Part shown: positions 35,401 to 50,400 of the stretch, piece by piece | Numbering within the stretch: position 1 is the first letter of the stretch | Layout of the letters: each line of letters opens with the position of its first letter | NCBI GenBank assembly: GCA_023634235.1 | Contig: JAMKCF010000018.1 | Coordinates: forward strand, 11,668,768-11,732,767 | Direction of reading: 5' to 3' | DNA length: 64,000 nucleotides | Origin: Pisaster brevispinus | Lineage: Eukaryota; Echinodermata; Asteroidea; Forcipulatida; Asteriidae | Position numbers and translations under genes: made by a program | Notes under the pieces: generated by a model | Told to the model about the DNA's origin: nothing | Database searches by the model: none | The model's input: only the letters and a program-made list of their open reading frames with translations

Positions 35401-38400
35401 AAGCTTTGCTACCCAAACATGCATAGACTTAAAACAGCCACTGACAACCAGCCAAAGAGAACAGTGTTTGACATACAACACACTCACCAATGACTGTAGA
35501 GGCGGGGCTTGTGATGCTGTGATGGCTTCATTGACAGGTGCCGCACCCACTCTGTGTTTAGAAACCTTTGTCTTCTTAGGTTTCTTCTTCTGTAAAAGAA
35601 GGAACATCTGTTACGGGGAGATCAAACAGATAGTCCATCTACATACAGTGACATAGGGAACTGTTAATTGGCAATTAGGAGTAGTGATTGTCAATTGTGG
35701 AATATGTTGATGTTTTTCTTTATAGTAAGAATCAATTACTTTTAAGACTGTGATTTTGTGACTTTTTCATTATTTTGAACATTGCCTCTGCTGAGTAGAA
35801 GGAACATGGGAATACCAAAGCCTACTATAGCTTAAACAATAATTTTTCTACATTTCCGCTAGAGTAACAAAGCAAGGAAGTATCATTAATATATAATATA
35901 CATCGGCTGTTCCAAAAAACACAAGATTTCATCCATGCCATTGTGGAATACAAGCAAAAGCTGTGATAGAGAATTCGAATGTGCATCTGGTACAATAACA
36001 AAGTGATGTTTATACGAAAACAGTGATTTGGATATATTTGGGGGAAAAAAGAGATTGATTTGGGGTTAAACGAAGAAAAATTGACTAGAGACCTTCAGAT
36101 TAGCGTGCCGGTCTCCCGATACAACCTGGAAAGCGACAGCAGAGGGCTCACCTTCAGGAGATGCGACTTTTTATTTCAAGTATCAAGTAATAAATCACAA
36201 GAGACCCTGATTGGGTAAATTTTAAACCACTTTCCACTTGTCTCAAAAACTTAGGTGTGATCCCTGGCTATACAGCAGTTACAGATTGATTGGCTTCTGA
36301 CTGGCACCCTGAGCAAAGATGTTGACAAAATAAGAAGATGGCAACATTAGGGTTAGATAGCTCAATTGGTGGAGCACCGGCACATTAATCCAGAGAGAGC
36401 AGGTTTAAGTCCCACTCTAGTCAGTTTTTCTACGCTCAACGCAGAATTATTAAAAATTTACCCGGTCAGTTTCCCATGTGGTGTATTACTTGATACTAAT
36501 AGAGAAAGTAAGAAACCAGTAACAATAGCCAATACAGTTGATGTATTCTACATGTATGTAGAATGACATTATGGAAGATAAAAATCAATCTACTTGACAC
36601 ATGATATGAGCATAGGAGTCAATGCTATCATACAATGGACATTGGACACCTGTGATTCACAGAACCTCTGTACTGAAGATTTCAATTACATACAAGGACC
36701 TAAACTATGCATAGAGGCAGATGCATCATGTATAATAGACGTCAACTATAAAACCAACTCACTAGAGACAAACAAGCAACATTCATGCACCATATCCTGA
36801 AGCAGACAACACACAGCTATTTCTATTGACTGGGGTTGAACTCTTCATTCTAAATACTTTAAAGCCTCCAGGATACAGACATGTTTTAGGCCTCTGGGGC
36901 ACCATGGTGTGTCCAGGCAACATTGTTGTTTTGCAAAGAACATAGTATTGAAACTAATACACATACATACAAGGGTTTGCATAATGCGCAAAATTACTGA
37001 TATTGCTTTCACTTAATTAAAGAATCCATGAAACAAAGAGAAGAAACAAAAGCACTGATGCTGTAAATAGCCACTCAACAACAGTAGAAAATCCTAGCTT
37101 TTACGTCATAGGTTTGTACAAAAGCATGTATGTGCCAACACGGCTTCAAATCACAGGGCCATTAAGCACTCTTGTAAATATAGCTCCATAAAAACATATT
37201 GTGTCAGCTTGAAGCTTGAAACTGAGTCATTAACATCTTAAAATTTTCACTTTTTATCAATGGATTCAATTTAAGTGATCTGATCTTTTACATTTATTAC
37301 TTTCAGAAAAAAAGTTTGAAATATAGTACACCTTACAACCATGATTAGGTAGTCTGTGTTTATTGAATACCAATAAAGAACTGTTTATACTTAGTAAAAG
37401 AATCCATGCATGTTCATAATATCCTTATTTAGATTGCTGCAATTGAAATAAGCAACAGTGCTTTGAGGGGGTGTGCTTGGAAAGGTTCTTTTCTGACTAA
37501 AGCATTATTTCAAACAGAATGTAATCTCTGGAGAATTGGTACAAATTGGAAGGGACAAGAAATTCAACCTCAGAAATATTTTCATCTAAAAACTGTCATC
37601 CTTGAGAAATGAGCCGTAAACTCTGAAACCTTACCAGGCAATAAATCAAAGCATTTATTACATACACACTGATATACATGGAACTGTTCCAAACAAGATA
37701 GCGGTTGACTACTTCACAAGACCTCTCATGTAAACACTTCCATAAATTGGTAAAAAGACTAGTTTAGGGCAAGTTAAATGATTGGTTATATATTCAAAAA
37801 CTGATTATGTATTCTATCTTCAAGGCAAAGTATACCTTTGGTTTTTGGAACAGTTCGATTGTTTTCATCCTACATAACTTTAGACAAATCATACACTAAA
37901 CTAACCTGTGAAAATTTCATTCTACAACATGGCAGCGTTTCTGAGATATTACCAAATATCTGGAGCGGTTACAAAATATATGTCCACGCAGAAAGAATTA
38001 TCCAAAGTTGGAAGACTCGATCTGAGAAACCTTCCAAACAGAAACGTTTCTCAGATTGAAATGTTTTGTAATCCCCCACCCTAAAACCACATTCCTTACA
38101 AGGGAATCATTTATTAAAATGTTATTTAGTATCAACAGCTGCAGTGCAGTGCTTCTTAACAAGTAAGTTTTGATGGCCATTAATTTTGGAGTAAATACCA
38201 AAGGTATACCCTTCCTTTAAAATGGTGTTTTCTAAAGAAATGCACAGTAGTGAAACCTCCTATGCATGCCACACGCAATGAATGTGTCATACTCAGCACT
38301 ATGGGAGTAAAAAGGTGATCATGCAAAAGCTATCTCACCTAAAACTCGCACTATACTATATAATACAGTGATACAGTGACAAAAGGCTCAACCCAGATTA

Positions 38401-41400
38401 TTGTCATTTTGACATCAGATGAATTGGTCCAATGCAAAAGTATCAGTATAAGTAACTCCATTCTCATAGATACATTATGATGTAGTACAGTATCAGTATA
38501 AGTAACTCCATTCTCATAGATACACTATGATGTAGTATGGCTTTCTGTGGTGGTTCTGAGAGCAAGGTTTGCTTGTTCTCATTGTTTGACAGTTAATGGG
38601 TAGCACCATGAATTGGGCGTTATCCAGTTCTTACTGTAAACATTTCTTTACAGTTACAGGAAACCACTCCCCAGGATTTGTTAAAATTTAAAATCCACAT
38701 AAAGTAATAGGAATGACTTAACTTTGCCCAACAGAATTCCATTATGAGGCATGAGTGATTATTATTGGTATAAGGCCATGTCATACTGGGATGTTTGTAC
38801 AGGCAACTTGGAGGCAACCACTTGCACTGTAAGTAAAAAGAACACTTCGGCAGCACAAGAGACAATCTTCTCTGTAAACAACCATCCCCATGAACATTTG
38901 AACATGTTGAATGAAATTTGTTATTGGAGAATGCCTGCAGCTCGTTGCAGGCACCTGTAAGTTGCCTCAAGTGACATGGCATGGGAATACAGGCCTACTG
39001 TACAGACATACATTTTGATAATTTCTGCAATAACTCCTGCATTGCATAATACAGACACTGTTTGAGAGAAGCGGACTGACACCAACTTTTGGCCTCAAAA
39101 TGGTCAAAGAACTAAGAACTCCCCCAAGAGTAGCCCACAGGGAGTACGGATTCAACTCACATGATTTGGCAACTTGCTTCAAAATCACAAATACATTTAA
39201 CACACATTATCACAACAGATCCATTTTAAAATGAAAAACCTCACTGTTGACATTACAGTGTGAAGTAATCAGGACAGTGTAATTGACAATCGGACAAATC
39301 TGATGACATTTCTATTTTTATCTTTGGAAAACTTATGTCACAGGAGGCCAAGACAAAAGTTGAAGCATAATAACCCCCAGACTGCATGATGAATAATTAA
39401 TGAGCCTTTTCTCTTGCGGGATTTGTTGCTTGAATACACCGTGAAGCCCTGAGGTAGTAACAATGATAGGTAATCAACTGGTCATTGACCTTTTCTAAGG
39501 CACTCAACTGTCTCTGGAGAAATTTATACTTCAGTTAGACATCCATTAACTATGAGAAACCTAGAGCAGGCGGAAGGACAAGGTTTGTTTTGCTCTTCAA
39601 TAAAATCCCTTTATTTGAGAGAGTATAGTGACCCTTGGGTTGAGTTCACCCAGAGGTCGCCAGACCGTCTGAAAATTGGGTTCAGCCCAGCCCCAACCTG
39701 CCAACTAAAGTGTACCCGAATAAAGCACATTCATCTGTGTACACCTACATGTAGACGTGTACTACACCTAAATAGTGGAGAACCACTGTATAAACTGCCA
39801 GAATGCTTGACTCTGTGAGCTGTGGGTTCAAGGAACTTCTATTCACCTGTCTAGACCATTACAAACAGAATTGTGTCTCCCAAACACAGATATTTATCCT
39901 TAAACATAAAACGCTTTCCGCTCGCCTCCCTTAGGGTTTCCTTGTCAAACCTTGAACAAGATGTCTCTGAGGGAAACAAAGCCAATGTTTGCATTCTCTG
40001 ATTAGACATGGCATAATGGCACTGATGGAGTCTCCTCATGAAAATTCAAATCGTATTAGACTAGAAAAATATGTTTTTTTGATTGATTTTTGTCCTGAAG
40101 AAACCTTCAAACCCAATGGTGATCTTAAGACTCAACTATATTTCAATCCTCTTTCCTGTCAAAAGATAAGCAAAGACCAGCCTTAACTATAATGTTTATA
40201 AAGCTGTTTTCTGGAACAACTTATTTCCACATATTAGTAAAAACAAAATTATAACTTGTGTTTCTAATAAAATATTGTTAACCTAAATCAACAAAGCTGC
40301 CTCGAAAAGCTGTTGACAGGAACAATGATTAATACTGGAATCCTGGAATCTCAACTCTATAAACTATTCACAAATACGATTACCAAAAACCTGAATCTTC
40401 TCAGATGTAAGAAAAAAATCAAGCAAGATTACACAAATAGGGTACTTAAAAAAAAGTGCAAAAATGATAGAATTATTTAAATATGAAACACTCTGAAAGT
40501 AGTTGTGCTTTAAGTATAATTGTACAATTACAATCAAAAGATCTTAAAAATCCTCACAGTTTTCATGAAGAAGCAATTTAAACCCTGCAGCCAAACTTTC
40601 ATGTTTGGAGAAAACTGCGTTTGAAGTTAAACTATTTTTGAAATCCTTGTTTCGGACACTGTTCCTCATTTAAACGTTGACATTTTTCCAAGCAAGACAG
40701 TGGTGATCCTAAACCATGCAAAACTATGTTATTTTTAAGTGTTGTAAGTTTGTTTAATGAGTAATTAACTGTTTAACAAAAGTCTCTCTTCAGAAAAAAC
40801 TGCGCGAACAAGGTCTGTGTGCAGCGCGTCGTGTACAAACCAATGAGTTAAACGAATTGTGTCTGTAAATTTATCAAGGTCATATAAATTGTCTTTTTAT
40901 TTTTGAAAACTTAAAATGCAGGGTATTTGTTTTTGGCACCATGCCAACACTATGTACACTAATGTAAAAAATGGCAAATCCAAAAGTGGCTGTTCGTGAA
41001 AACGCTTAACTGTAAATTTGGTAAAAGGGTTCTTGTGCTAACTAGTGTAACTAGAAAAACATAAGATTTAGCACTTGAAAATGTTGATGTCACTAATAAC
41101 ATCCAAAAATGTGTAAAAACACAGATTTGCAAAAATGTATGATTTTTTTTATAGAATTGCCTCTTTGGGAAAACATTGACAAAATGAGGACTAAAAACAG
41201 GCACAGCCCTCTTTCGAAGCTACCCCCACCCCAGCCCCCTAAAAAAGAGAAAGAAAAAAATCCCCCAAGCCCCCCCAAAAAAAACAAACAAACAAACAAA
41301 CAAACAAACAAACATCACAACACCTACAACGACAACAAACAAACAAACATATAAATATAAATCTGCTGATGACAGATCGTCTAGATATTGAATCACATTT

Positions 41401-44400
41401 CATTGCAATGCATAATCAAAGACATTAAACCAATGTTTGTATGAGAAGAGATTGGCTTTGCTAGCTCAGCATTTCTATCCCCTTGTGGGAGTTTTGACAA
41501 ATCCCTTAACGACAGACATCAATCAAATCCTAGCCCTCTCCAAAGATACTATTTGGGTGCATGACTGGGTAAAACAGCATGGCTTTATTATGGGATAGTA
41601 AATGACAAATCAAATGACGACTGAATGACACAAAACAGAAAGAACTACTGTATAACAAGTTTACCGGAGTGCAAATGTATAGGAGGAGCAATGTTTGAGT
41701 AAAGATCAATAGACGTTCTGATCAATAAAAATAGTAGCAGCCATTGAATGTGTTTTCTAAATGAGACTATTTATGTACATGTACGGCAAGTGGTCAAGTG
41801 TAATACTTGTATTTAGATAGTTAGCCTGAAGTAGTAGTTTCTGACCAGTACCAGGCTTGTACCAATCAAAGTGTAGTCACTAGGGATCAATAACAGCTTG
41901 CTTTTTGCAATATACCTTACTCCTAATGTAATCATAAGACTGCCTCCTAGTTGTATAGAATGACAGCTTGTTTTACTCTCACTCCTGGCAATTTCAGGCA
42001 TGTTCAGACAAGTTTGATATCAACATTCAGACCTTTACATAAACATGGCAAAGTTGTTAAACAACTTCCCTGACTTTTTAAACAAGTGTTACTTGCAACT
42101 ATTAACTAACTGCAGTCAAATGACTCTACTGCACAGGCTCTCCAGGTAACCCCATATAACTAAACAAAGTGATTACTTTCAGTTATTATTAACTCTTCAA
42201 TTTCATGATGAAATCTTGTTTCTGTGAATTAATTTTAGAGAAAAAGCAACTGGAAACTGAAAGTAATACTGAAAAATGTCATTTCTGAGGCAATTCAGTC
42301 ACAACCACTTGATTGCATATTTGTGAATTTGTGCACATAAACATGATAAAACTGCGCTGTGCATTTGTCTTGGTTGTAAATTACCACAGTGTCCAATTTG
42401 TTGTAGCGATTGTAGTCCAACAAAGTATGCAGACAAATCATAACGGTAGAAAACTTTTGAGTAAACTTGAACATTTGAGAAATCCTGAACATTCAATCCT
42501 GACCACTCAATCCTGAACATTCAATCCTGAACACTCAATCCTGAACACTAAATCCTGAACATTCAATCCTGAACATTCAATCCTGAACATTCAATCCTGA
42601 ACATTCAATCCTGAACATTCAATCCTGAACATTCAATCCTGACCACTCAATCCTGACCACTCAATCCTGAACATTCAATCCTGAACACTCAATCCTGAAC
42701 ATTCAATCCTGAACATTCAATCCTGAACATTAAATCCTGAACATTCAATCCTGAACATTCAATCCTGAACATTCAATCCTGAACATTCAATCCTGAACAC
42801 TCAATCCTGAACATTCAATCCTGAACACTAAATCCTGAACATTCAATCCTGAACATTCAATCCTGAACATTCAATCCTGAACACTAAATCCTGAACACTA
42901 AATCCTGAACACTAAATCCTGAACATTCAATCCTGAACATTCAATCCTGAACATTCAATCCTGAACATTCAATCCTGAACACTAAATCCTGAACATTCAA
43001 TCCTGAACATTCAATCCTGAACATTCAATCCTGAACATTCAATCCTGAACATTCAATCCTGAACACTAAATCCTGAACATTCAATCCTGAACACTAAATC
43101 CTGAACATTCAATCCTGAACATTCAATCCTGAACATTCAATCCTGAACATTCAATCCTGACCACTCAATCCTGAACATTCAATCCTGAACACTAAATCCT
43201 GAACATTCAATCCTGAACATTCAATCCTGAACATTCAATCCTGACCACTCAATCCTGACCACTCAATCCTGACCAGTCAATCCTGACCACTCAATCCTGA
43301 ACACTAAATCCTGAACACTAAATCCTGAACATTCAATCCTGAACACTAAATCCTGAACACTCAATCCTGAACACTCAATCCTGAACATTCAATCCTGAAC
43401 ACTAAATCCTGAACATTCAATCCTGAACATTCAATCCTGAACACTAAATCCTGAACATTCAATCCTGAACATTCAATCCTGAACATTCAATCCTGAACAC
43501 TAAATCCTGAACATTCAATCCTGAACATTCAATCCTGAACATTCAATCCTGAACACTCAATCCTGAACATTCAATCCTGAACACTAAATCCTGAACACTA
43601 AATCCTGAACATTCAATCCTGAACATTCAATCCTGAACACTAAATCCTGAACATTCAATCCTGAACATTCAATCCTGACCACTCAATCCTGACCACTCAA
43701 TCCTGACCACTCAATCCTGAACACTAAATCCTGAACACTCAATCCTGAACATTCAATCCTGAACACTAAATCCTGAACATTCAATCCTGAACATTCAATC
43801 CTGAACATTCAATCCTGAACATTCAATCCTGAACACTAAATCCTGAACATTCAATCCTGAACATTCAATCCTGAACACTAAATCCTGAACATTCAATCCT
43901 GACCACTCAATCCTGACCACTCAATCCTGACCACTCAATCCTGACCACTCAATCCTGAACACTAAATCCTGAACACTCAATCCTGAACATTCAATCCTGA
44001 ACACTCAATCCTGAACATTCAATCCTGAACACTCAATCCTGAACACTAAATCCTGAACATTCAATCCTGAACATTCAATCCTGAACATTCAATCCTGAAC
44101 ATTCAATCCTGAACATTCAATCCTGAACATTCAATCCTGACCACTCAATCCTGACCACTCAATCCTGAACATTCAATCCTGAACACTCAATCCTGAACAT
44201 TCAATCCTGAACATTCAATCCTGAACATTAAATCCTGAACATTCAATCCTGAACATTCAATCCTGAACATTCAATCCTGAACATTCAATCCTGAACACTC
44301 AATCCTGAACATTCAATCCTGAACACTAAATCCTGAACATTCAATCCTGAACATTCAATCCTGAACATTCAATCCTGAACACTAAATCCTGAACACTAAA

Positions 44401-47400
44401 TCCTGAACACTAAATCCTGAACATTCAATCCTGAACATTCAATCCTGAACATTCAATCCTGAACATTCAATCCTGAACACTAAATCCTGAACATTCAATC
44501 CTGAACATTCAATCCTGAACATTCAATCCTGAACATTCAATCCTGAACATTCAATCCTGAACACTAAATCCTGAACATTCAATCCTGAACACTAAATCCT
44601 GAACATTCAATCCTGAACATTCAATCCTGAACATTCAATCCTGAACATTCAATCCTGACCACTCAATCCTGAACATTCAATCCTGAACACTAAATCCTGA
44701 ACATTCAATCCTGAACATTCAATCCTGAACATTCAATCCTGACCACTCAATCCTGACCACTCAATCCTGACCAGTCAATCCTGACCACTCAATCCTGAAC
44801 ACTAAATCCTGAACACTAAATCCTGAACATTCAATCCTGAACACTAAATCCTGAACACTCAATCCTGAACACTCAATCCTGAACATTCAATCCTGAACAC
44901 TAAATCCTGAACATTCAATCCTGAACATTCAATCCTGAACACTAAATCCTGAACATTCAATCCTGAACATTCAATCCTGAACATTCAATCCTGAACACTA
45001 AATCCTGAACATTCAATCCTGAACATTCAATCCTGAACATTCAATCCTGAACACTCAATCCTGAACATTCAATCCTGAACACTAAATCCTGAACACTAAA
45101 TCCTGAACATTCAATCCTGAACATTCAATCCTGAACACTAAATCCTGAACATTCAATCCTGAACATTCAATCCTGACCACTCAATCCTGACCACTCAATC
45201 CTGACCACTCAATCCTGAACACTAAATCCTGAACACTCAATCCTGAACATTCAATCCTGAACACTAAATCCTGAACATTCAATCCTGAACATTCAATCCT
45301 GAACATTCAATCCTGAACATTCAATCCTGAACACTAAATCCTGAACATTCAATCCTGAACATTCAATCCTGAACACTAAATCCTGAACATTCAATCCTGA
45401 ACATTCAATCCTGACCACTCAATCCTGACCACTCAATCCTGACCACTCAATCCTGACCACTCAATCCTGAACACTAAATCCTGAACACTCAATCCTGAAC
45501 ATTCAATCCTGAACACTCAATCCTGAACATTCAATCCTGAACATTCAATCCTGAACACTAAATCCTGAACATTCAATCCTGACCACTCAATCCTGACCAC
45601 TCAATCCTGAACACTAAATCCTGAACACTCAATCCTGAACATTCAATCCTGAACACTAAATCCTGAACATTCAATCCTGAACATTCAATCCTGAACATTC
45701 AATCCTGAACACTCAATCCTGACCACTCAATCCTGAACATTCAATCCTGAACATTCAATCCTGAACATTCAATCCTGAACATTCAATCCTGAACATTCAA
45801 TCCTGAACATTAAATCCTGAACATTAAATCCTGAACATTCAATCCTGAACATTCAATCCTGAACATTCAATCCTGACCACTAAATCCTGAACATTCAATC
45901 CTGAACATTCAATCCTGAACACTAAATCCTGAACATTCAATCCTGACCACTCAATCCTGAACACTAAATCCTGAACACTCAATCCTGAACATTCAATCCT
46001 GAACATTCAATCCTGAACACTAAATCCTGAACATTCAATCCTGACCACTCAATCCTGACCACTCAATCCTGAACACTAAATCCTGAACACTCAATCCTGA
46101 ACACTAAATCCTGAACACTAAATCCTGAACACTAAATCCTGAACACTAAATCCTGAACATTCAATCCTGAACACTGAATCCTGAACATTCAATCCTGAAC
46201 CTAAATCCTGAACATTCAATCCTGAACATTCAATCCTGAACATTCAATCCTGAACACTCAATCCTGACCACTCAATCCTGAACATTCAATCCTGAACATT
46301 CAATCCTGAACATTCAATCCTGAACATTCAATCCTGAACATTCAATCCTGAACACTAAATCCTGAACATTCAATCCTGAACATTCAATCCTGAACACTAA
46401 ATCCTGAACATTCAATCCTGAACATTCAATCCTGAACATTCAATCCTGAACATTCAATCCTGAACACTAAATCCTGAACATTCAATCCTGACCACTCAAT
46501 CCTGACCACTCAATCCTGAACACTAAATCCTGAACACTAAATCCTGAACATTCAATCCTGAACATTCAATCCTGAACACTAAATCCTGAACATTCAATCC
46601 TGAACACTAAATCCTGACCACTCAATCCTGAACACTAAATCCTGAACACTAAATCCTGAACATTCAATCCTGAACATTCAATCCTGAACACTAAATCCTG
46701 AACATTCAATCCTGAACATTCAATCCTGAACATTCAATCCTGAACATTCAATCCTGAACATTCAATCCTGAACACTAAATCCTGAACATTCAATCCTGAC
46801 CACTCAATCCTGACCACTCAATCCTGAACACTAAATCCTGAACACTAAATCCTGAACATTCAATCCTGAACATTCAATCCTGAACACTAAATCCTGAACA
46901 TTCAATCCTGAACACTAAATCCTGAACATTCAATCCTGAACATTCAATCCTGAACATTCAATCCTGAACACTCATTCCTGACCACTCAATCCTGAACATT
47001 CAATCCTGAACATTCAATCCTGAACATTCAATCCTGAACATTCAATCCTGAACATTAAATCCTGAACATTCAATCCTGAACATTCAATCCTGAACATTCA
47101 ATCCTGAACATTCAATCCTGACCACTAAATCCTGAACATTCAATCCTGAACATTCAATCCTGAACACTAAATCCTGAACATTCAATCCTGACCACTCAAT
47201 CCTGAACACTAAATCCTGAACACTCAATCCTGAACATTCAATCCTGAACATTCAATCCTGAACACTAAATCCTGAACATTCAATCCTGACCACTCAATCC
47301 TGACCACTCAATCCTGAACACTCAATCCTGAACACTCAATCCTGAACACTCAATCCTGAACACTAAATCCTGAACACTAAATCCTGAACACTAAATCCTG

Positions 47401-50400
47401 AACATTCAATCCTGAACACTAAATCCTGAACATTCAATCCTGAACCTAAATCCTGAACATTCAATCCTGAACATTCAATCCTGAACATTCAATCCTGAAC
47501 ACTCAATCCTGACCACTCAATCCTGAACATTCAATCCTGAACATTCAATCCTGAACATTCAATCCTGAACATTCAATCCTGAACATTAAATCCTGAACAT
47601 TCAATCCTGAACATTCAATCCTGAACATTCAATCCTGAACATTCAATCCTGAACACTAAATCCTGAACATTCAATCCTGAACATTCAATCCTGAACACTA
47701 AATCCTGAACATTCAATCCTGAATATTCAATCCTGAACATTCAATCCTGAACATTCAATCCTGAACACTAAATCCTGAACATTCAATCCTGACCACTCAA
47801 TCCTGACCACTCAATCCTGAACACTAAATCCTGAACACTAAATCCTGAACATTCAATCCTGAACATTCAATCCTGAACACTAAATCCTGAACATTCAATC
47901 CTGAACACTAAATCCTGACCACTCAATCCTGAACACTAAATCCTGAACACTAAATCCTGAACATTCAATCCTGAACATTCAATCCTGAACACTAAATCCT
48001 GAACATTCAATCCTGAACACTAAATCCTGAACATTCAATCCTGAACACTAAATCCTGAACATTCAATCCTGAACACTAAATCCTGACCACTTAATCCTGA
48101 AAACTTAATCCTGACTATTTAATCCTGACCACTCAACCCTGAACACTAACTCCTGATCACTTAATCCTGACTATTTAATCCTTATCCTGAGATGTCTTTG
48201 TTTTTCAAGTAACCTCTCCAGTGGATCTCCATAATCCTTATTCCAAATATAAAATGCACCTTGTTCTACCCCAGCTTCTCAGCTATATTCATTTCATTTC
48301 TTTACTCACTTCAATTGGAAATAGCTTTTACATGTACAAGTGTGCTTTTCTTTTAAACTCTTTTATTCTAAGTTAACGTTTGTGAAGTGTGAGGATTGCT
48401 TGTCTTTGTCTTGTCAATTGGCTGAATAAATATTGAGAAGAAAAACACTGTAACAGATCTTCTACAAACATAGCACTGTTACAAGGTTTGAGGAAACAGC
48501 ATGAAATTTTCGTCTGTGCAAAGCAAACTCTTGAAAATAAATACAAATATATTGTAAATTGTTTTCATTCTTGAGGAAGTATTTAATGCAAGTAAACTCT
48601 TAGAAGGAGCTCATGCTTTGGGGAAAATAATAAATACAAGTTTGCTTCTGTAGAGTCAGAAAGGAGGCAGGGTCAAATCCTGTGCCACTGTTCCACCAAA
48701 TCTACACAGATGTATAATTAATCTTGGTCTAAATGACTTTGACTGTTTGACTGTATTAAGGACAGGGTCTTAGTACAATGTTTTCACGAAGATCAGTCAT
48801 CTAAGAGTAATAAAAGAGTTGCACAATGGGGTTGCAAGGACTGCATCCTGTGACCTTCTGACTATTCTAATTCCTTGCTTTGTCAGAGATTTCTGGCAGG
48901 ACTCCCTTGAAGGTTAATTATGACACCTATGGCAGTTAATGAAACTGAGATTTCTACATATAATCTTGGGATGGCAAAATATCTTTGTCGTGTACATGAT
49001 TTCCAAACACACTTTCTTGTAAGGAAACTGTCTGTCTGCAAGATGTATATCCAGGAAGAGGACAACAAATCAACAAAAGATAGTTGTGGTGCAGTACCTG
49101 TACGCTGCACTCATCTTGTTGTCCCTTATCTTGGTTCCTACACTCAAACCAAACTTCCCAATTGCCTCTGCACCTACACAAGTGAATTTAAGAGGAGTAG
49201 CAGTTTTACCACTGCCTCTACACCACACTTTATCTTGATTCAAAGAGAGTAAACCTACCACAAACAGAAGGTTTACAACAAAGTCACAATGCTATACCTT
49301 GAACCTCAAACAAAGCAGACCTGTTTGGGACAAACGTAACTCTGGTGCCTTGTCAGCACTTGCTTACAAGATTTTCCGTAGGTTAAAAGGGTTTGTTTTG
49401 CATTTTTATTTAAGATTTGTTCTTGCTTTTCCAGGGTTACTCAAGATCAACCTTGAATCACCACTTAAGTTACTGCTCGTTTAATTTGGCATTTCTCACT
49501 AATTTGATTGTAAGAAACTAACTACCATAGCAAATATTATTTTCAGACCTAACTCCCTCCCAACAGATACAAAGAGATTCGTTTTACCTTGTTCGGTATC
49601 TCTGTAGAAGGCAAGTTCTCTGCTTTCCATCGCTCAGTGCGAGACTTTTTCAATTTCCTTCAAGAAGACATTGAAACACAATTCTAATTTACATTTGTTC
49701 AAAATCTAGCGTGTTTATACTTTTAAAACAATTTACTTCAGAAATGCAGACTTCATTAAGGTGTTTAAAAAAATATGTAAAATTTCTATTCATTCATTCA
49801 TTCATTCATCAATGCATCAGCCGAATTGCAAATAAATTTACAATAAAAGTATATTTTTTTTAATTAAGAAAGCACAATGGAAAAACAAAAATGAGTTTAA
49901 AACAAAAAAAACTAAGTGAACGTGCAGAAGGAAATAAGTTTTAGTAAGCTTAAAAGTATTGTTTTATAAAGGAGCAACAATCAACTATGAAAAAAAGAAA
50001 GAATGACTGGCCCTCTGCAGCAGCACTGTGATGGAGTACAAGGCCAGTATGGCTAGACCCGATGTGATCCAACAAGGTGGATTTGTTTAAGCTGGACGAC
50101 TGTTGCCATTATAGGGTCCATTCATAGATGCAGCAGGTGGATCCATCCCAGAATGGCATCTAAGGAGTCTACTATCATCTTATAAGACTTATATTGATCA
50201 GTTTGAAACATTTGATAGATATGCAGAATTTGATTCAGGAAGAATCAGACTTACCTGGATGTTGGATTTTGATCATCAGGCCCATGAGTGTCTTGGTTTA
50301 CCTAAAGAAAAAGGGTACAGGAATCAATCCTAGAACTCTACTACTACTAAGCATCACAAATTTGTCTTCACATTGCTAAAAAGATATCTATGTAGGTATG

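Larger units (their letters stand above)
35590..42480 (-). other. 3' part of the 16.5-kb intron E9-E10
   Basis: AT-rich and non-coding. It holds an inverted fragment and a full copy of the tRNA-containing repeat (36058-36530), an ACCTTTGG MITE (37822-38218), a 50-bp direct duplication (38441-38540), and a homopurine stretch plus CAAA repeat (41220-41350). Confidence 0.6.

Noticed and set aside
42481..48190. CRISPR-like array
   Set aside because: The units abut without unique spacers and the context is an intron of a eukaryotic gene; it is a minisatellite.
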